Positions 10,579-19,789 of a DNA stretch of 64,000 nt are shown piece after piece. The notes beneath the pieces were generated by a model. It did no database searches. It had not been told where the DNA came from and saw only the letters and a list, made by a program, of their open reading frames with translations. How positions within the stretch are numbered: the stretch's first letter is position 1; the number at the start of each line of letters is the position of its first letter. The stretch lies in NCBI GenBank assembly GCA_913775305.1, contig CAJYIY010000100.1, forward strand, positions 38,121 through 102,120. Reading direction: 5' to 3'. A program made the translations under genes and the position numbers. The DNA comes from an uncultured Erwinia sp. Lineage in GTDB: Bacteria; Pseudomonadota; Gammaproteobacteria; Enterobacterales; Enterobacteriaceae.

Positions 10579-11850
10579 CTATGACTCCAGCAGTGCGCGA
10601 ATGCTGCGCTGCTGGTGTTCCCCCAGCGGCAGCTCCGCGTGGAACAGCGGAGGTGAAAACAGTGGCAGCGTGGTGACGTACGGGGTGATCACCAGAGCAA
10701 TTCCTTTGGGGGCGCTGTTACGCTGGTAATCATCCACCGTCAGGTATTTGATATTCAACGGCAGCAGCGTCAGCTCGCGCAGCTGCTGTTCAACGCAGCG
10801 TTCCAGTTCGCTGTCGCAGCCGGTCAACAGCAGCACCTGTTTTTCATGCAGCGCGTTTTCCTGCACCAGCCAGGCGCCAAAGATGATGGCAATCAGCCCC
10901 TGTTCTTCTTCAGAAAATGACAGTGAGAACTGCTGTTCAAATTCAACCAGGGCAGCGCGCGTTGTTCGCAGCAGGCGTGGATACTGTCGGGCGACGTCTT
11001 CCACCAGCGTATGATCAATGCCCACGGCAAACTGTACGCGCTCCAGCGCCTGCGCCAGATGGCTGAAAAGCTGGGCACACAGCTCGTCGTGGCAGCGGAA
11101 CTGCATACCTGACAGATGCTGAAAGCGTAAAATAAGCTGTTTAACTGCCAGCAGGAGCCGGGACTCATATTCGCCAACCGGCTGGCTGATGTCAGGGATA
11201 TGCAGCTGGCTGAACAGCATTGCCAGTGGAATCGCATCATCTGCTGAGGTTTGTTGATAGCCCTGCCGGTGCCAGCATCGCAGGATCTCCTGCGCCAGTG
11301 CGTACTCCATTTTTGCACTCAGCCAGCTGACCTGCTCAGGCGTAAAATCCACCAGGCAGTGATGGGCGAGCGAGTACTGCAGGTAAACCTGCAAAAAGTG
11401 GCGATCGCGGACGTTGAATTCCCGCGTTAGCTGCCGGGAGCAGTGCTGGATCAGCGCCTGTAAATTATGTTCATCATACAGCGCCTTACTGACCTCATTA
11501 CGCTGCAGGTGTTGCCTGATCATGGGAGTAAAATAGTTGCCGACAAAATCAGGGGAGAGCCGCAGTGCCCGGCGTAAGCCGTGCAGCAGACAGAGGCGCT
11601 GGTTAAGCTGCGCGCCGCTTAGCCTGATCGCTCCCTGTTGATCCTGTTCGATGATCAGCTGGTGATAACGCTGGATCTCCAGCGAAACCTCCGCTATATC
11701 TTGCCGGGCAACCGTGTCTTCCACACCGTTCAGCTGGCAGTACATATCCAGCGTAACGGCAGGTTCAGGAAGACAAAGCATGAGAATGAGGTGGCAGCGC
11801 CGTTGCTGACGGGAAAAAACAGAGGTTTGTGGTGAGTCTTCACTCGTCAT
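10579..11850 (-). CDS. csiE: stationary-phase inducible protein CsiE
   Basis: 423 residues, the usual length for CsiE, whose E. coli gene is induced by RpoS and cAMP-CRP in stationary phase. The fold is that of a PRD-containing antiterminator-like regulator: an N-terminal winged-helix-like region and a histidine-containing PRD-type helical part. Molecular function is unknown. The convergent arrangement with hcaT is conserved. No clear CRP site was found in the 124-base gap upstream. Confidence 0.9.
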   Translation of the reverse strand: MTSEDSPQTSVFSRQQRRCHLILMLCLPEPAVTLDMYCQLNGVEDTVARQDIAEVSLEIQRYHQLIIEQDQQGAIRLSGAQLNQRLCLLHGLRRALRLSPDFVGNYFTPMIRQHLQRNEVSKALYDEHNLQALIQHCSRQLTREFNVRDRHFLQVYLQYSLAHHCLVDFTPEQVSWLSAKMEYALAQEILRCWHRQGYQQTSADDAIPLAMLFSQLHIPDISQPVGEYESRLLLAVKQLILRFQHLSGMQFRCHDELCAQLFSHLAQALERVQFAVGIDHTLVEDVARQYPRLLRTTRAALVEFEQQFSLSFSEEEQGLIAIIFGAWLVQENALHEKQVLLLTGCDSELERCVEQQLRELTLLPLNIKYLTVDDYQRNSAPKGIALVITPYVTTLPLFSPPLFHAELPLGEHQQRSIRALLES

Positions 11851-11974
11851 CTGCGCTCCCGCGAAAGGTTTATTGTGTTAATCCTAGTCTGACTCCCTGC
11901 GGCTGTGGAGAGTATGCGGACATTTATTCGGCGCTTTTAAAGACAGGTCACAAAAATAATTAGGAAATCCTGAA

Positions 11975-12628
11975 ATGGGGTTGAATTTGTTACGTTATAA
12001 CAGATACATTGCTGGGCTGATGCTGGCCCTGGGGTCAGTGCCGTCAGCGTGGTCGCACCCGCACAGCTTTATTGATATGCAGACCACTCTGCTGCATCAG
12101 GGTAATAACATCACCGGGCTGAAAATGCGCTGGGTGATGGATGAAATCACCTCCGCTGATCTGCTGTACGACGCCGGCGATGCCAAACCGGACTCGGTTA
12201 TCTGGAAGAAACTGGCGGCGGAAGTGATGGCAAACGTGCTCGGGCAGCACTATTTCACCGAGTTCTGGCATCAGAAACAGCCGGTTAAATTTGAGAATCT
12301 GCCGCCGGAGTATCACCTGTCGCGGCAGGGTCACCGGGCCGTGCTGGAATTTGTGCTGCCGCTGGCTCATCCGCAGCCCCTTAAGGGCCAGCGCTTTGTT
12401 TTCTCTACTTTCGATCCAACCTACTTTGTTGATATGTACTACGACTCGGAAAAATCGTTGAAAATCCCGGATGAGCTGGCGAAAACGTGCCAGTTTGAGC
12501 TAAAAACGCCAAAACCCGATGCCTCTGTGCAGGCATATGCGCTGTCGCTGGATAAAGCCGACGCGCCGGCGGAAGAAATGGATCTGGGTCGCCAGTTTGC
12601 CCAGACGGTAACGCTGGTATGTCAGTAA
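11975..12628 (+). CDS. zevA: DUF1007 periplasmic metal-binding protein (ZevA-like)
   Basis: 217-residue exported protein with a signal peptide ending near SAWS|HPHSF; the HPHSF start of the mature chain is typical of DUF1007. It overlaps the next gene, a NicO-family permease, by 10 bases. This pair corresponds to ZevAB of Haemophilus influenzae, shown there to be a zinc uptake system. Nickel or cobalt specificity cannot be excluded from sequence. The pair is not part of the E. coli csiE-suhB segment, so it is an insertion relative to that plan. Confidence 0.78.
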   Translation: MGLNLLRYNRYIAGLMLALGSVPSAWSHPHSFIDMQTTLLHQGNNITGLKMRWVMDEITSADLLYDAGDAKPDSVIWKKLAAEVMANVLGQHYFTEFWHQKQPVKFENLPPEYHLSRQGHRAVLEFVLPLAHPQPLKGQRFVFSTFDPTYFVDMYYDSEKSLKIPDELAKTCQFELKTPKPDASVQAYALSLDKADAPAEEMDLGRQFAQTVTLVCQ

Positions 12629-13629
12629 ACATCCTGCCAACCTCAACCCGCCGTTGGCGGCAGCTGTGGCCGCTGTATCTGCTGATGATGGCTCTGCTGG
12701 CCTGTGCGCTGCTGGTGTGGCAATTCTGGCCACAAATCCTGCTACAAAGCATTCTCTGGCAGAAAAGTTTGCACCAGCAGATGACCGTGCTGCTTCAGCA
12801 GGTTGCCAGCCACCCTCATCAGGCGGGAGTGACGCTGATGGGATTCAGCCTGCTGTACGGCATTTTACACGCGCTGGGGCCGGGACACGGTAAAGTGGTG
12901 ATCGCGACCTTCCTTGCCACCCATCCCACCCGGATAAAAACCAGCCTGCAGCTGACCCTGATAGCGGCGGTAGTGCAGGGTGGTGTGGCTATCGTGCTGG
13001 TCACTGCGATGCTGGTGGTGCTGAAGCTCTCTTCGCGGCAGCTGCATCTCAGTAGCTACTGGCTGGAAAAATGCAGCTACCTGCTGGTGGCTGGTCTGGG
13101 ATTATGGCTGTGCTGGCGTGCAGGCAGGAAACTGCTGCATGTGCTGCGCGCTTCCGGTAAACCCCGTGGGCTGACCATTCACCGAATTCTGCCCGCCGAT
13201 CATCAGCACAGTGAAAGCTGCGGCTGCGGGCATCAGCACGTACCGGATAACGCGCAGCTGGCGGCAGCCGTAGGCTGGAAAACCAAAAGTCTGGTGGTGC
13301 TGTCGATGGGGATGCGCCCCTGTTCCGGCGCGATTATGATGCTGCTGTTCTCAAAGGTTATCGGGGTCTACGCATGGGGCGTGCTGTCGGCGATAGCCAT
13401 GGCGCTGGGTACGGCGCTGACCGTGTCCGCCATGGCGCTGCTGGTGCAGATATCAAGGATACTGGCGCTGCGCCTCAGCCGTGATCGTCCCGCTGCGGGC
13501 TGGCAGAAGGTGGCGCTGAACTGCCTGGCACTGAGCGGAGGGATCCTGCTGCTGATGGCGGGGATCGTACTGTGGCTGAGCGCACAGCCGGACATTCCTG
13601 GCGGCATCCGCCCGCTGTTTTCCCGTTAA
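12619..13629 (+). CDS. zevB: NicO-family metal transporter (ZevB-like)
   Basis: 336-residue inner-membrane permease with about six to seven transmembrane segments. The NicO signature HALGPGHGKVV lies near residue 80, and a His/Cys-rich cytosolic loop (DHQHSESCGCGHQH, about 195-210) probably buffers the metal. The conserved GMRPCSGAI motif lies near residue 231. It is translationally coupled to zevA. Function by family: export or import of Ni/Co/Zn; the DUF1007 partner favours zinc uptake. Confidence 0.78.
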   Translation: MSVNILPTSTRRWRQLWPLYLLMMALLACALLVWQFWPQILLQSILWQKSLHQQMTVLLQQVASHPHQAGVTLMGFSLLYGILHALGPGHGKVVIATFLATHPTRIKTSLQLTLIAAVVQGGVAIVLVTAMLVVLKLSSRQLHLSSYWLEKCSYLLVAGLGLWLCWRAGRKLLHVLRASGKPRGLTIHRILPADHQHSESCGCGHQHVPDNAQLAAAVGWKTKSLVVLSMGMRPCSGAIMMLLFSKVIGVYAWGVLSAIAMALGTALTVSAMALLVQISRILALRLSRDRPAAGWQKVALNCLALSGGILLLMAGIVLWLSAQPDIPGGIRPLFSR

Positions 13630-13640
13630 GCGGCAGGAAT

Positions 13641-13672
13641 AAAAAAGGCCGATTTCAAATCGGCCTTTTTTA
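13641..13672. terminator. bidirectional terminator between zevB and suhB
   Basis: AAAAAAGGCCGATTT/AAATCGGCCTTTTTT hairpin with A and T tracts on both sides, placed between convergent genes. Confidence 0.9.
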
Positions 13673-13688
13673 GTGAGACGGGTAAAAA

Positions 13689-14492
13689 TTAACGCTTCAG
13701 CGCTTCGCTCAGCTCATCACGCATGCTGGCCAGGATAGCTTTCACCACGCGCGGGTTACCGGCAACAACGTTTCCTGAAAGCATATAACCGTGTGCGCCA
13801 ACAAAGTCGGTGACCAGTCCACCCGCTTCACGAACCAGCAGTTCACCGGCGGCAAAATCCCATGGCTTCAGGCCGATTTCGAAATAACCATCAACGCGAC
13901 CCGCTGCGGTGTAGGCCAGGTCCAGCGCGGCGGAACCGGTACGGCGAAAATCTGCACACTGGGTGAACAGTTTGCCGACGATATTGATGTAAGGGGTGGC
14001 GTGCTGCTTCACCTTGAACGGGAAACCGGTCGCCAGGATGGTGCCATCCAGGTCGCGAGCGGTGCTGCCGCGCAGGCGGTAGCCGTTAAGCTGTGCGCCC
14101 TGGCCGCGAACGGCGCTGAACAGTTCATTACGCATTGGATCGTAAACTACTGCCACTTCGGTGCGGCCTTTAATGCGCACGGCGATAGAAACAGAGAAGT
14201 GGGGCAGGCGTTTAATGAAGTTGGTGGTGCCATCCAGAGGGTCGATAATCCACTGTATATCCTGGTCTTCACCGGCTAACTCACCACTTTCTTCAGTAAT
14301 AATGGTGTGTTTCGGGTAAGACTTGCGAATCACCTCGATAATCTGGCGTTCCGCTTCACGGTCAACATTAGTCACAAAGTCGTTGCTGCCTTTCTGGCTG
14401 GCTTCGACTGCGTCCGGGGTTTCATAGTTCTTGGCAATTACGTTTCCGGCCTTGCGCGCAGCGCGCACGGCGATGTTGAGCATCGGATGCAT
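13689..14492 (-). CDS. suhB: inositol-1-monophosphatase / Nus factor SuhB
   Basis: 267 residues starting MHPMLNIAVRAARKAG, as in E. coli; a longer in-frame start at 14507 is rejected by that comparison. The inositol monophosphatase metal motifs are present (EESGE, WIDPLDGTTNF, PWDFAAGELLVREAGG). In E. coli the essential role is as part of the ribosomal-RNA antitermination (Nus) complex. It is divergent from trmJ. Autoregulation through the leader boxA at 14512-14523 is likely. Confidence 0.97.
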   Translation of the reverse strand: MHPMLNIAVRAARKAGNVIAKNYETPDAVEASQKGSNDFVTNVDREAERQIIEVIRKSYPKHTIITEESGELAGEDQDIQWIIDPLDGTTNFIKRLPHFSVSIAVRIKGRTEVAVVYDPMRNELFSAVRGQGAQLNGYRLRGSTARDLDGTILATGFPFKVKQHATPYINIVGKLFTQCADFRRTGSAALDLAYTAAGRVDGYFEIGLKPWDFAAGELLVREAGGLVTDFVGAHGYMLSGNVVAGNPRVVKAILASMRDELSEALKR

Positions 14493-14511
14493 GTAGTGTC
14501 GTCTCACTGGA

Positions 14512-14523
14512 TGTTAAAGAACG
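14512..14523 (-). promoter_or_regulatory. boxA in the suhB leader
   Basis: The minus strand reads CGTTCTTTAACA, one base off the rRNA boxA core (TGCTCTTTAACA), about 20 bases before the suhB start. The E. coli/Salmonella suhB leader carries a boxA through which Nus factors and SuhB itself repress suhB by Rho-dependent termination. Confidence 0.75.
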
Positions 14524-14667
14524 GTATCTCTTACGACCGCCAGCCTGCCGGTGTGTTGGCCGCCGCAGTAGTTGGATATAAAACGGCGCATACTATAGCA
14601 GGGAGAACGGCAAATGTCCTGAAAATATGATAGCATCACTGAATTATTCCTCATATCTGACACTCTC

Positions 14668-15393
14668 ATGCTGCAAAATATCCGAATCGTACTGGTCGAA
14701 ACGTCCCACACCGGCAATATGGGCTCTGTCGCCCGCGCCATGAAAACGATGGGTTTAACCAACCTTTATCTGGTCAACCCGCTGGTTAAGCCTGACTCCC
14801 AGGCGATTGCGCTGGCCGCCGGCGCCAGCGATGTGATTGGCAACGCCACTCTCGTCGATACCTTTGATGAAGCAATAGCGGGTTGCAGTCTGGTGGTGGG
14901 CACCAGCGCGCGATCCCGCTCGCTGCCGTGGCCGATGCTGGATCCGCGTGAATGCGGTCTGAAAAGCGTGGAGGAGGGGAAGCAGGCTCCGGTCGCGCTG
15001 GTCTTTGGCCGCGAACGCGTTGGTCTGACCAATGAAGAGTTGCAAAAGTGCCACTACCACGTGGCGATTGCTGCCAATCCTGAATACAGCTCGCTGAATC
15101 TGGCGATGGCCGTTCAGGTGATTACCTATGAAGTGCGTATGGCCTGGCTGCAATCTCAGGAAACAGAAACCGACGACGTGACCGAATCGCCTTATCCGCT
15201 GGTGGACGATCTTGAGCGTTTTTACCAGCACATGGAGAAGATGATGGTGTCCAGCGGCTTTATCCGCGAGGCAACACCGGGTCAGGTGATGAGCAAAATG
15301 CGCCGCCTGTTCACCCGCGCCCGGCCGGAAAAAGATGAGCTCAACATCCTTCGAGGGATGCTTTCATCCTTTGAAAAAAAGCGGGAAAATTGA
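14668..15393 (+). CDS. trmJ: tRNA (cytidine/uridine-2'-O-)-methyltransferase TrmJ
   Basis: 241-residue SPOUT enzyme that methylates the ribose of position 32 in tRNA. SAM-binding knot motifs are visible ([42 protein letters not shown]). The C-terminal extension is the usual TrmJ dimerisation region. It lies just upstream of the isc locus as in E. coli. Complete. Confidence 0.96.
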   Translation: MLQNIRIVLVETSHTGNMGSVARAMKTMGLTNLYLVNPLVKPDSQAIALAAGASDVIGNATLVDTFDEAIAGCSLVVGTSARSRSLPWPMLDPRECGLKSVEEGKQAPVALVFGRERVGLTNEELQKCHYHVAIAANPEYSSLNLAMAVQVITYEVRMAWLQSQETETDDVTESPYPLVDDLERFYQHMEKMMVSSGFIREATPGQVMSKMRRLFTRARPEKDELNILRGMLSSFEKKREN

Positions 15394-15419
15394 TTATTTA
15401 ATTTTAAATCAACGGCGTA

Positions 15420-15494
15420 ATACCTGAGTAAAACACCAGGTTAAATACTTGAGTGTTTTACCAGGTTAAATACTTGACCAATTTAGTCGGGAAT
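15420..15494 (+). promoter_or_regulatory. three tandem IscR type-1 boxes upstream of iscR
   Basis: Copies start at 15420 (ATACCTGAGTAAAACACCAG), 15445 (ATACTTGAGTGTTTTACCAG) and 15470 (ATACTTGACCAATTTAGTCG), exactly 25 bases apart. All follow the type-1 pattern bound by [2Fe-2S]-IscR. The third copy is the best match and probably overlaps the -35 (TTGACC at 15474). Two such sites are described in E. coli. Confidence 0.85.
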
Positions 15495-15556
15495 GGCAGA
15501 CTGGCGTCCATATTTTGTTAACGCCCGCCCAGGGTTATCACCGAGGTTGTAAAGCC

Positions 15557-16054
15557 ATGAGACTGACATCCAAAGGCCGTTATGCCGTTACCGCTATGCT
15601 TGATGTTGCACTGCACTCTCACCAAGGTCCGGTCCCTTTAGCGGATATTTCTGAGCGTCAGGGTATCTCCCTTTCTTATCTTGAGCAGCTGTTTTCTCGT
15701 CTGCGCAAGCATGGTCTGGTTGCCAGCGTACGGGGCCCGGGTGGGGGTTATATGCTGGGTAAAAGTTCTGATGCGATCGCGGTTGGCGCAGTCATTACTG
15801 CCGTTGACGAATCCGTCGATGCCACCAAATGTCAGGGCAAAGAAGGCTGTCAGGGCGGTGAACGCTGCCTGACGCACGTGCTGTGGCGCGATCTGAGCGA
15901 GCGCATCAGCGACTTCCTGAACAACATTACGCTGGCTGAGCTGGTGAACAACCAGGAAATCCTGGAAGTTGCCGATCGCCAGAACAGTAACGACATTCGT
16001 CGCGGACCTAACGGTCGCGTGCACGAAACCATTAACGTTAATCTGCGCGCCTGA
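15557..16054 (+). CDS. iscR: Fe-S cluster-sensing transcriptional regulator IscR
   Basis: 165-residue Rrf2-family winged-helix regulator. Start at 15557 ([15 protein letters not shown]) as in E. coli; the longer GTG-type extension upstream is not conserved. The cluster ligands Cys92, Cys98, Cys104 ([14 protein letters not shown]) and His107 are present. It represses its own operon when holding a [2Fe-2S] cluster, via the tandem boxes at 15420-15494. Only iscS follows it here, so cluster supply to IscR must come from another assembly system, presumably Suf (inference). Confidence 0.97.
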   Translation: MRLTSKGRYAVTAMLDVALHSHQGPVPLADISERQGISLSYLEQLFSRLRKHGLVASVRGPGGGYMLGKSSDAIAVGAVITAVDESVDATKCQGKEGCQGGERCLTHVLWRDLSERISDFLNNITLAELVNNQEILEVADRQNSNDIRRGPNGRVHETINVNLRA

Positions 16055-16172
16055 TCCTCGTTGAGCAGAGCCCACTGAGCGTCGTGCAGATTTGCCTTCC
16101 TGAGCTTTCAGACTGTCGTCCGGTCACCGCGGCTGAAAGCTCAGCGAAAACATGTACGGAGCTTAACGCGCA

Positions 16173-17372
16173 ATGAAACTACCGATTTACCTGGATTACT
16201 CTGCCACTACGCCAGCCGATCCTCGCGTTGCTGCGAAGATGATGCAGCATCTCACCTTTGATGGAACCTTCGGTAATCCGGCCTCGCGCTCCCACCGTTT
16301 TGGCTGGCAGTCAGAAGAGGCCGTCGATGTCGCCCGCAACCAGGTTGCCGAACTGCTCGGCGCCGATCCCCGTGAAATCGTCTTTACCTCCGGTGCCACC
16401 GAAGCCAATAACCTGGCGATTAAAGGTGCCGCTGAGGCAAATCAGGCGAAAGGCCGCCATATTGTTACCTGCACCACGGAACATAAAGCCGTATTAGACA
16501 CCTGCGCCCAGCTTGAACGCGAAGGCTACAGCGTCACCTGGCTCAATCCACGGTCTGATGGCGTTATCGATCTTGCCCAGCTGGAATCGGCGCTGCGTGA
16601 TGACACGCTGCTGGTGTCAATTATGCACGTCAACAACGAAACCGGCGTGATTCAGGACATCGCCGCCATCGGCGAGCTGTGTCGTTCCCGCGGGAGCCTG
16701 TTTCATGTTGATGCGACCCAGAGCGTGGGAAAATTGCCGATCGATCTTGGCACGCTGAACGTCGATTTAATGTCCGTTTCCGCGCATAAACTTTACGGCC
16801 CTAAAGGCATTGGTGCACTTTACGTTCGCCGCAGACCGAAGGTGCGTATTGACGCGCAGATCCACGGCGGGGGCCACGAGCGCGGCATGCGTTCCGGTAC
16901 GCTGCCGGTGCATCAGATCGTCGGCATGGGCGAAGCCTATCGCATTGCGAAAGAAGAGATGGTCGAAGAAATGTCTCGCCTCGCCTCTCTGCGTGCGCGT
17001 CTCTGGACGGGCATCGGTGGAATTGAACAGGTTCATCTTAACGGTTCGTTTGAGCACGGCGCACAAAATATCCTGAACGTCAGCTTTGGCTACGTTGATG
17101 GCGAAGCGCTGATTATGATGCTGAAGGATCTTGCTGTTTCATCCGGTTCGGCCTGCACATCAGCCAGCCTGGAGCCTTCTTACGTGCTGCGCGCAATGGG
17201 GCTGAGCGACGATCTCGCCTACAGTTCACTGCGATTCTCGCTCGGGCGTTTCACCACCGCCGAAGAGATTGACTATGCGATCGCGCTGATTGTGAAGTCC
17301 ATTGCACGCCTGCGTGAGGTCTCTCCCCAGTGGGCAGCGTTTAAAGCATCAGGCGCGGCTGCTGCCAGCTAG
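16173..17372 (+). CDS. iscS: cysteine desulfurase IscS (shortened C-terminus)
   Basis: 399-residue PLP enzyme that takes sulfur from cysteine for Fe-S clusters, thio-tRNA and thiamine. PLP-Lys206 ([10 protein letters not shown]) and catalytic Cys328 ([14 protein letters not shown]) are intact at the E. coli positions. The last ~18 residues differ: the chain ends in an Ala-rich run (SGAAAAS) and lacks the SIEWAHH-type tail, which in E. coli (404 residues) is needed to bind IscU. The gene is followed by a terminator and pepB: iscU, iscA, hscB, hscA, fdx and iscX are all missing. It probably serves mainly tRNA thiolation (TusA, ThiI) here. Confidence 0.93.
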   Translation: MKLPIYLDYSATTPADPRVAAKMMQHLTFDGTFGNPASRSHRFGWQSEEAVDVARNQVAELLGADPREIVFTSGATEANNLAIKGAAEANQAKGRHIVTCTTEHKAVLDTCAQLEREGYSVTWLNPRSDGVIDLAQLESALRDDTLLVSIMHVNNETGVIQDIAAIGELCRSRGSLFHVDATQSVGKLPIDLGTLNVDLMSVSAHKLYGPKGIGALYVRRRPKVRIDAQIHGGGHERGMRSGTLPVHQIVGMGEAYRIAKEEMVEEMSRLASLRARLWTGIGGIEQVHLNGSFEHGAQNILNVSFGYVDGEALIMMLKDLAVSSGSACTSASLEPSYVLRAMGLSDDLAYSSLRFSLGRFTTAEEIDYAIALIVKSIARLREVSPQWAAFKASGAAAAS

Positions 17373-17400
17373 TCGATAGCCTACAGAAACCTGTTTTGCC

Positions 17401-17432
17401 AACGGGCCGAATGAATCATTCGGCCCGTTTCA
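17401..17432 (+). terminator. terminator after iscS
   Basis: Perfect AACGGGCCGAATGA/TCATTCGGCCCGTT stem with T tail, 28 bases after the iscS stop. It closes a two-gene iscRS transcript. The remaining ~160 bases before pepB show no remnant of iscU-iscX that I can recognise. Confidence 0.88.
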
Positions 17433-17593
17433 CATTCTGCATAAAAGCCCGGCTGAAAGCATACGGTGAAAACATCTTTTTCGCATTTCTGTTAGTCTGG
17501 TGCGTCGATTTTGAATAGCATCTGTCCTGCGGCAAATCGCAGAGGCCGGGGATCTCCGGTCCATGACGTGAAAAAGTGATAAGGAGCCATGCG

Positions 17594-18886
17594 ATGACCA
17601 CCTCTGTTATGAACATTACCCTGTCAACGGCTGCGGCCGATCCGCGCTGGGGCGAAAAAGCGATTCTTACCAGCAACGACAGCGGAATGACGATCCATCT
17701 TACCGGCAAAGATGCGCAGACCACGATCCAGCGCGCCGCAAGAAAAATTGGCGGGCAGGGGATCCGCCATATCAGCCTGAGCGGTGACGGCTGGGATCTG
17801 GAAAACAGCTGGGCATTCTGGCAGGGCTATCGTGCACCGAAAGGGGCGCGCCAGGTGGAGTGGGCAACGTTGAATGACGCGGATAAAAAAGAACTGGACA
17901 GCCGCCTGAAGATCGTTGACTGGGTGCGCGACACTATCAATATGCCCGCTGAAGAGTTGGGGCCAGAGCAGCTGGCAACCCGCGCGGTAGACCTGCTGTG
18001 TGATATTGCCTGCGACAGCGTCAGTTACCGCATCACCAAAGGCGAAGATCTCCGCCTGCAAAATTATGCCGGACTGCATACCGTCGGGCGCGGTTCTTCC
18101 CGCAGTCCGGTGCTGCTGACGCTGGATTTCAATCCGACGGGCAAAGAAGATGCACCGGTCTTCGCCTGTCTGGTGGGTAAAGGCATTACTTTCGATACCG
18201 GTGGCTACAGCCTGAAGCAGAGCGGTTTTATGGACTCCATGAAGTCGGATATGGGCGGCGCTGCAACCCTGACCGGCGCACTGGCACTGGCGATTACCCG
18301 TGGCCTGGATAAGCGCGTGAAGCTGATCCTCTGCTGCGCGGATAACATGGTCAGCGGCAATGCCTTCAAGCTTGGCGACATTATCCACTACCGTAACGGC
18401 AAAACCGTTGAGGTTATGAACACGGATGCAGAAGGCCGGCTGGTTCTGGCCGATGGACTGATAGACGCCAGTGCACTGAAGCCAGAACTGATCGTCGATG
18501 CCGCCACCCTGACCGGTGCGGCGAAAACCGCGCTGGGTAATGATTATCACGCGCTGTTCAGCTTTGACGATGCGCTGGCGCAGTCGCTGTTAAACTGTGC
18601 GGAAAAAGAGGGCGAACCGTTCTGGCGTCTGCCGCTGGCCGAGTTCCACCGTAGCCACCTGCCGTCAAACTTTGCTGACCTCAACAACATCGCCAGCCCG
18701 GCACACTCCGCCGGTGCCAGCACCGCGGCGGCTTTCCTCTCACACTTTGTCAGCGACTATCAGACCGGCTGGCTGCACATTGACTGCTCTGCCACCTACC
18801 GCAAAGGCGCGGTGGATCAGTGGTCTGCTGGCGCTACCGGTTTGGGTGTGCGCACTGTCGCTAACCTGCTGCTCAGCCACCAATAA
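17594..18886 (+). CDS. pepB: peptidase B (M17 leucyl aminopeptidase family)
   Basis: 430-residue cytosolic metallo-aminopeptidase. Start at 17594 after TAAGGAG; the ATG at 17589 is out of frame. The catalytic core is intact: [14 protein letters not shown], the metal ligands in KSDMGGAAT, and [14 protein letters not shown]. In E. coli it follows iscX; here it follows iscS after a terminator, so it needs its own promoter. C-terminal half almost identical to E. coli PepB. Confidence 0.96.
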   Translation: MTTSVMNITLSTAAADPRWGEKAILTSNDSGMTIHLTGKDAQTTIQRAARKIGGQGIRHISLSGDGWDLENSWAFWQGYRAPKGARQVEWATLNDADKKELDSRLKIVDWVRDTINMPAEELGPEQLATRAVDLLCDIACDSVSYRITKGEDLRLQNYAGLHTVGRGSSRSPVLLTLDFNPTGKEDAPVFACLVGKGITFDTGGYSLKQSGFMDSMKSDMGGAATLTGALALAITRGLDKRVKLILCCADNMVSGNAFKLGDIIHYRNGKTVEVMNTDAEGRLVLADGLIDASALKPELIVDAATLTGAAKTALGNDYHALFSFDDALAQSLLNCAEKEGEPFWRLPLAEFHRSHLPSNFADLNNIASPAHSAGASTAAAFLSHFVSDYQTGWLHIDCSATYRKGAVDQWSAGATGLGVRTVANLLLSHQ

Positions 18887-18926
18887 TGGCAATCGGGCGG
18901 TTCCTCTGCGAGCCGCCCGCTAACAT

Positions 18927-19730
18927 ATGGCCTCTAACGAAAAGAACATCAAGATGAACGAACTTAACCCGCGCCTTGAAGAGGTGCTGAAGCTGGCTGC
19001 TGGTGAACCGGCACATCGCCCTGAGTTTTTCTCCCTGCTGTTGGATGCCAGCGTTGTGGTACCGGGCGAAAGTGCCCAGATGAATTCTGGTATTGATGCC
19101 AGCACGCCGGTTGATTTACAGCACTGGGAAAAAGACGACGGCACCAGCGTCATTCCCTGCTTCACCTCCGTTCGTGCGCTGGAGCAGGCGGTGAGCGGCG
19201 AACAGGCTTATCTGGTGATGCCGGTGCGTACGCTGTTTGAAATGACTCTGGGTGAAACGCTGTTCCTGAATCCTAAGCTGCCGGAAGGGAAGGAGTTTTC
19301 GCCGCGTGAAGTTGCCGATTTACTGGGTGAACACGGTAATGCACTCAGCCAGCAGACCGTGCTGGAAGGGGGAACCCCACTGCTGCTGTCGGAAATCGCC
19401 GAGCCGCCGGCACAGATGATTGACTCGCTGACGCAGCTGTTTGCCAAATATAAATCAGTGCGCCGTGCCTGGGTGGCTCACATCCGTGAAAGTGCCGACC
19501 AGACGGCGAATTTGCTGATTGGCATTGAGGCCGAGGGCGACATTGAGACGATCATCCAGGCTGCGGGAAGCGTGGCAACGGATACGATGCTGGAAGATGA
19601 ACCTGTTGATATCTGTCAGGTTGTTGACGGTGATAAGGGCATCAGCCACTTCTTTATCGCGCATATCAAACCGTTCTATGAACGGCGCTGGGGCAGCTTT
19701 CTCCGCGACTTCAAAGTGGTTAATCTCTGA
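18927..19730 (+). CDS. sseB: SseB family protein (enhanced serine sensitivity)
   Basis: 267 residues, similar to E. coli SseB, which when overexpressed alters serine sensitivity; molecular role unknown. It contains the SseB N-terminal domain (EPAHRPEFFSLLLDASVVVPG) and the C-terminal SseB domain. Start could be 18927 or the downstream ATG at 18954 (MNELNPRLEEVL); neither has a strong ribosome-binding site. A GGGCGG/CCGCCC hairpin between pepB and sseB (about 18894-18919) lacks a T tract. Convergent with sseA. Confidence 0.9.
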   Translation: MASNEKNIKMNELNPRLEEVLKLAAGEPAHRPEFFSLLLDASVVVPGESAQMNSGIDASTPVDLQHWEKDDGTSVIPCFTSVRALEQAVSGEQAYLVMPVRTLFEMTLGETLFLNPKLPEGKEFSPREVADLLGEHGNALSQQTVLEGGTPLLLSEIAEPPAQMIDSLTQLFAKYKSVRRAWVAHIRESADQTANLLIGIEAEGDIETIIQAAGSVATDTMLEDEPVDICQVVDGDKGISHFFIAHIKPFYERRWGSFLRDFKVVNL

Positions 19731-19741
19731 TTTTACACATG

Positions 19742-19771
19742 AAAAAGGCGACCGGTCGGGTCGCCTTTTTG
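19742..19771. terminator. bidirectional terminator between sseB and sseA
   Basis: AAAAAGGCGACC/GGTCGCCTTTTT hairpin with tracts on both sides between convergent genes. Confidence 0.9.
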
Positions 19772-19789
19772 CCGAAGCGCGAAAGGGAT

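Noticed and set aside
17373..17593. Remnants of iscU, fdx or iscX between iscS and pepB
   Set aside because: Only a terminator and AT-rich DNA with the pepB ribosome-binding site; no recognisable coding relic in six frames.
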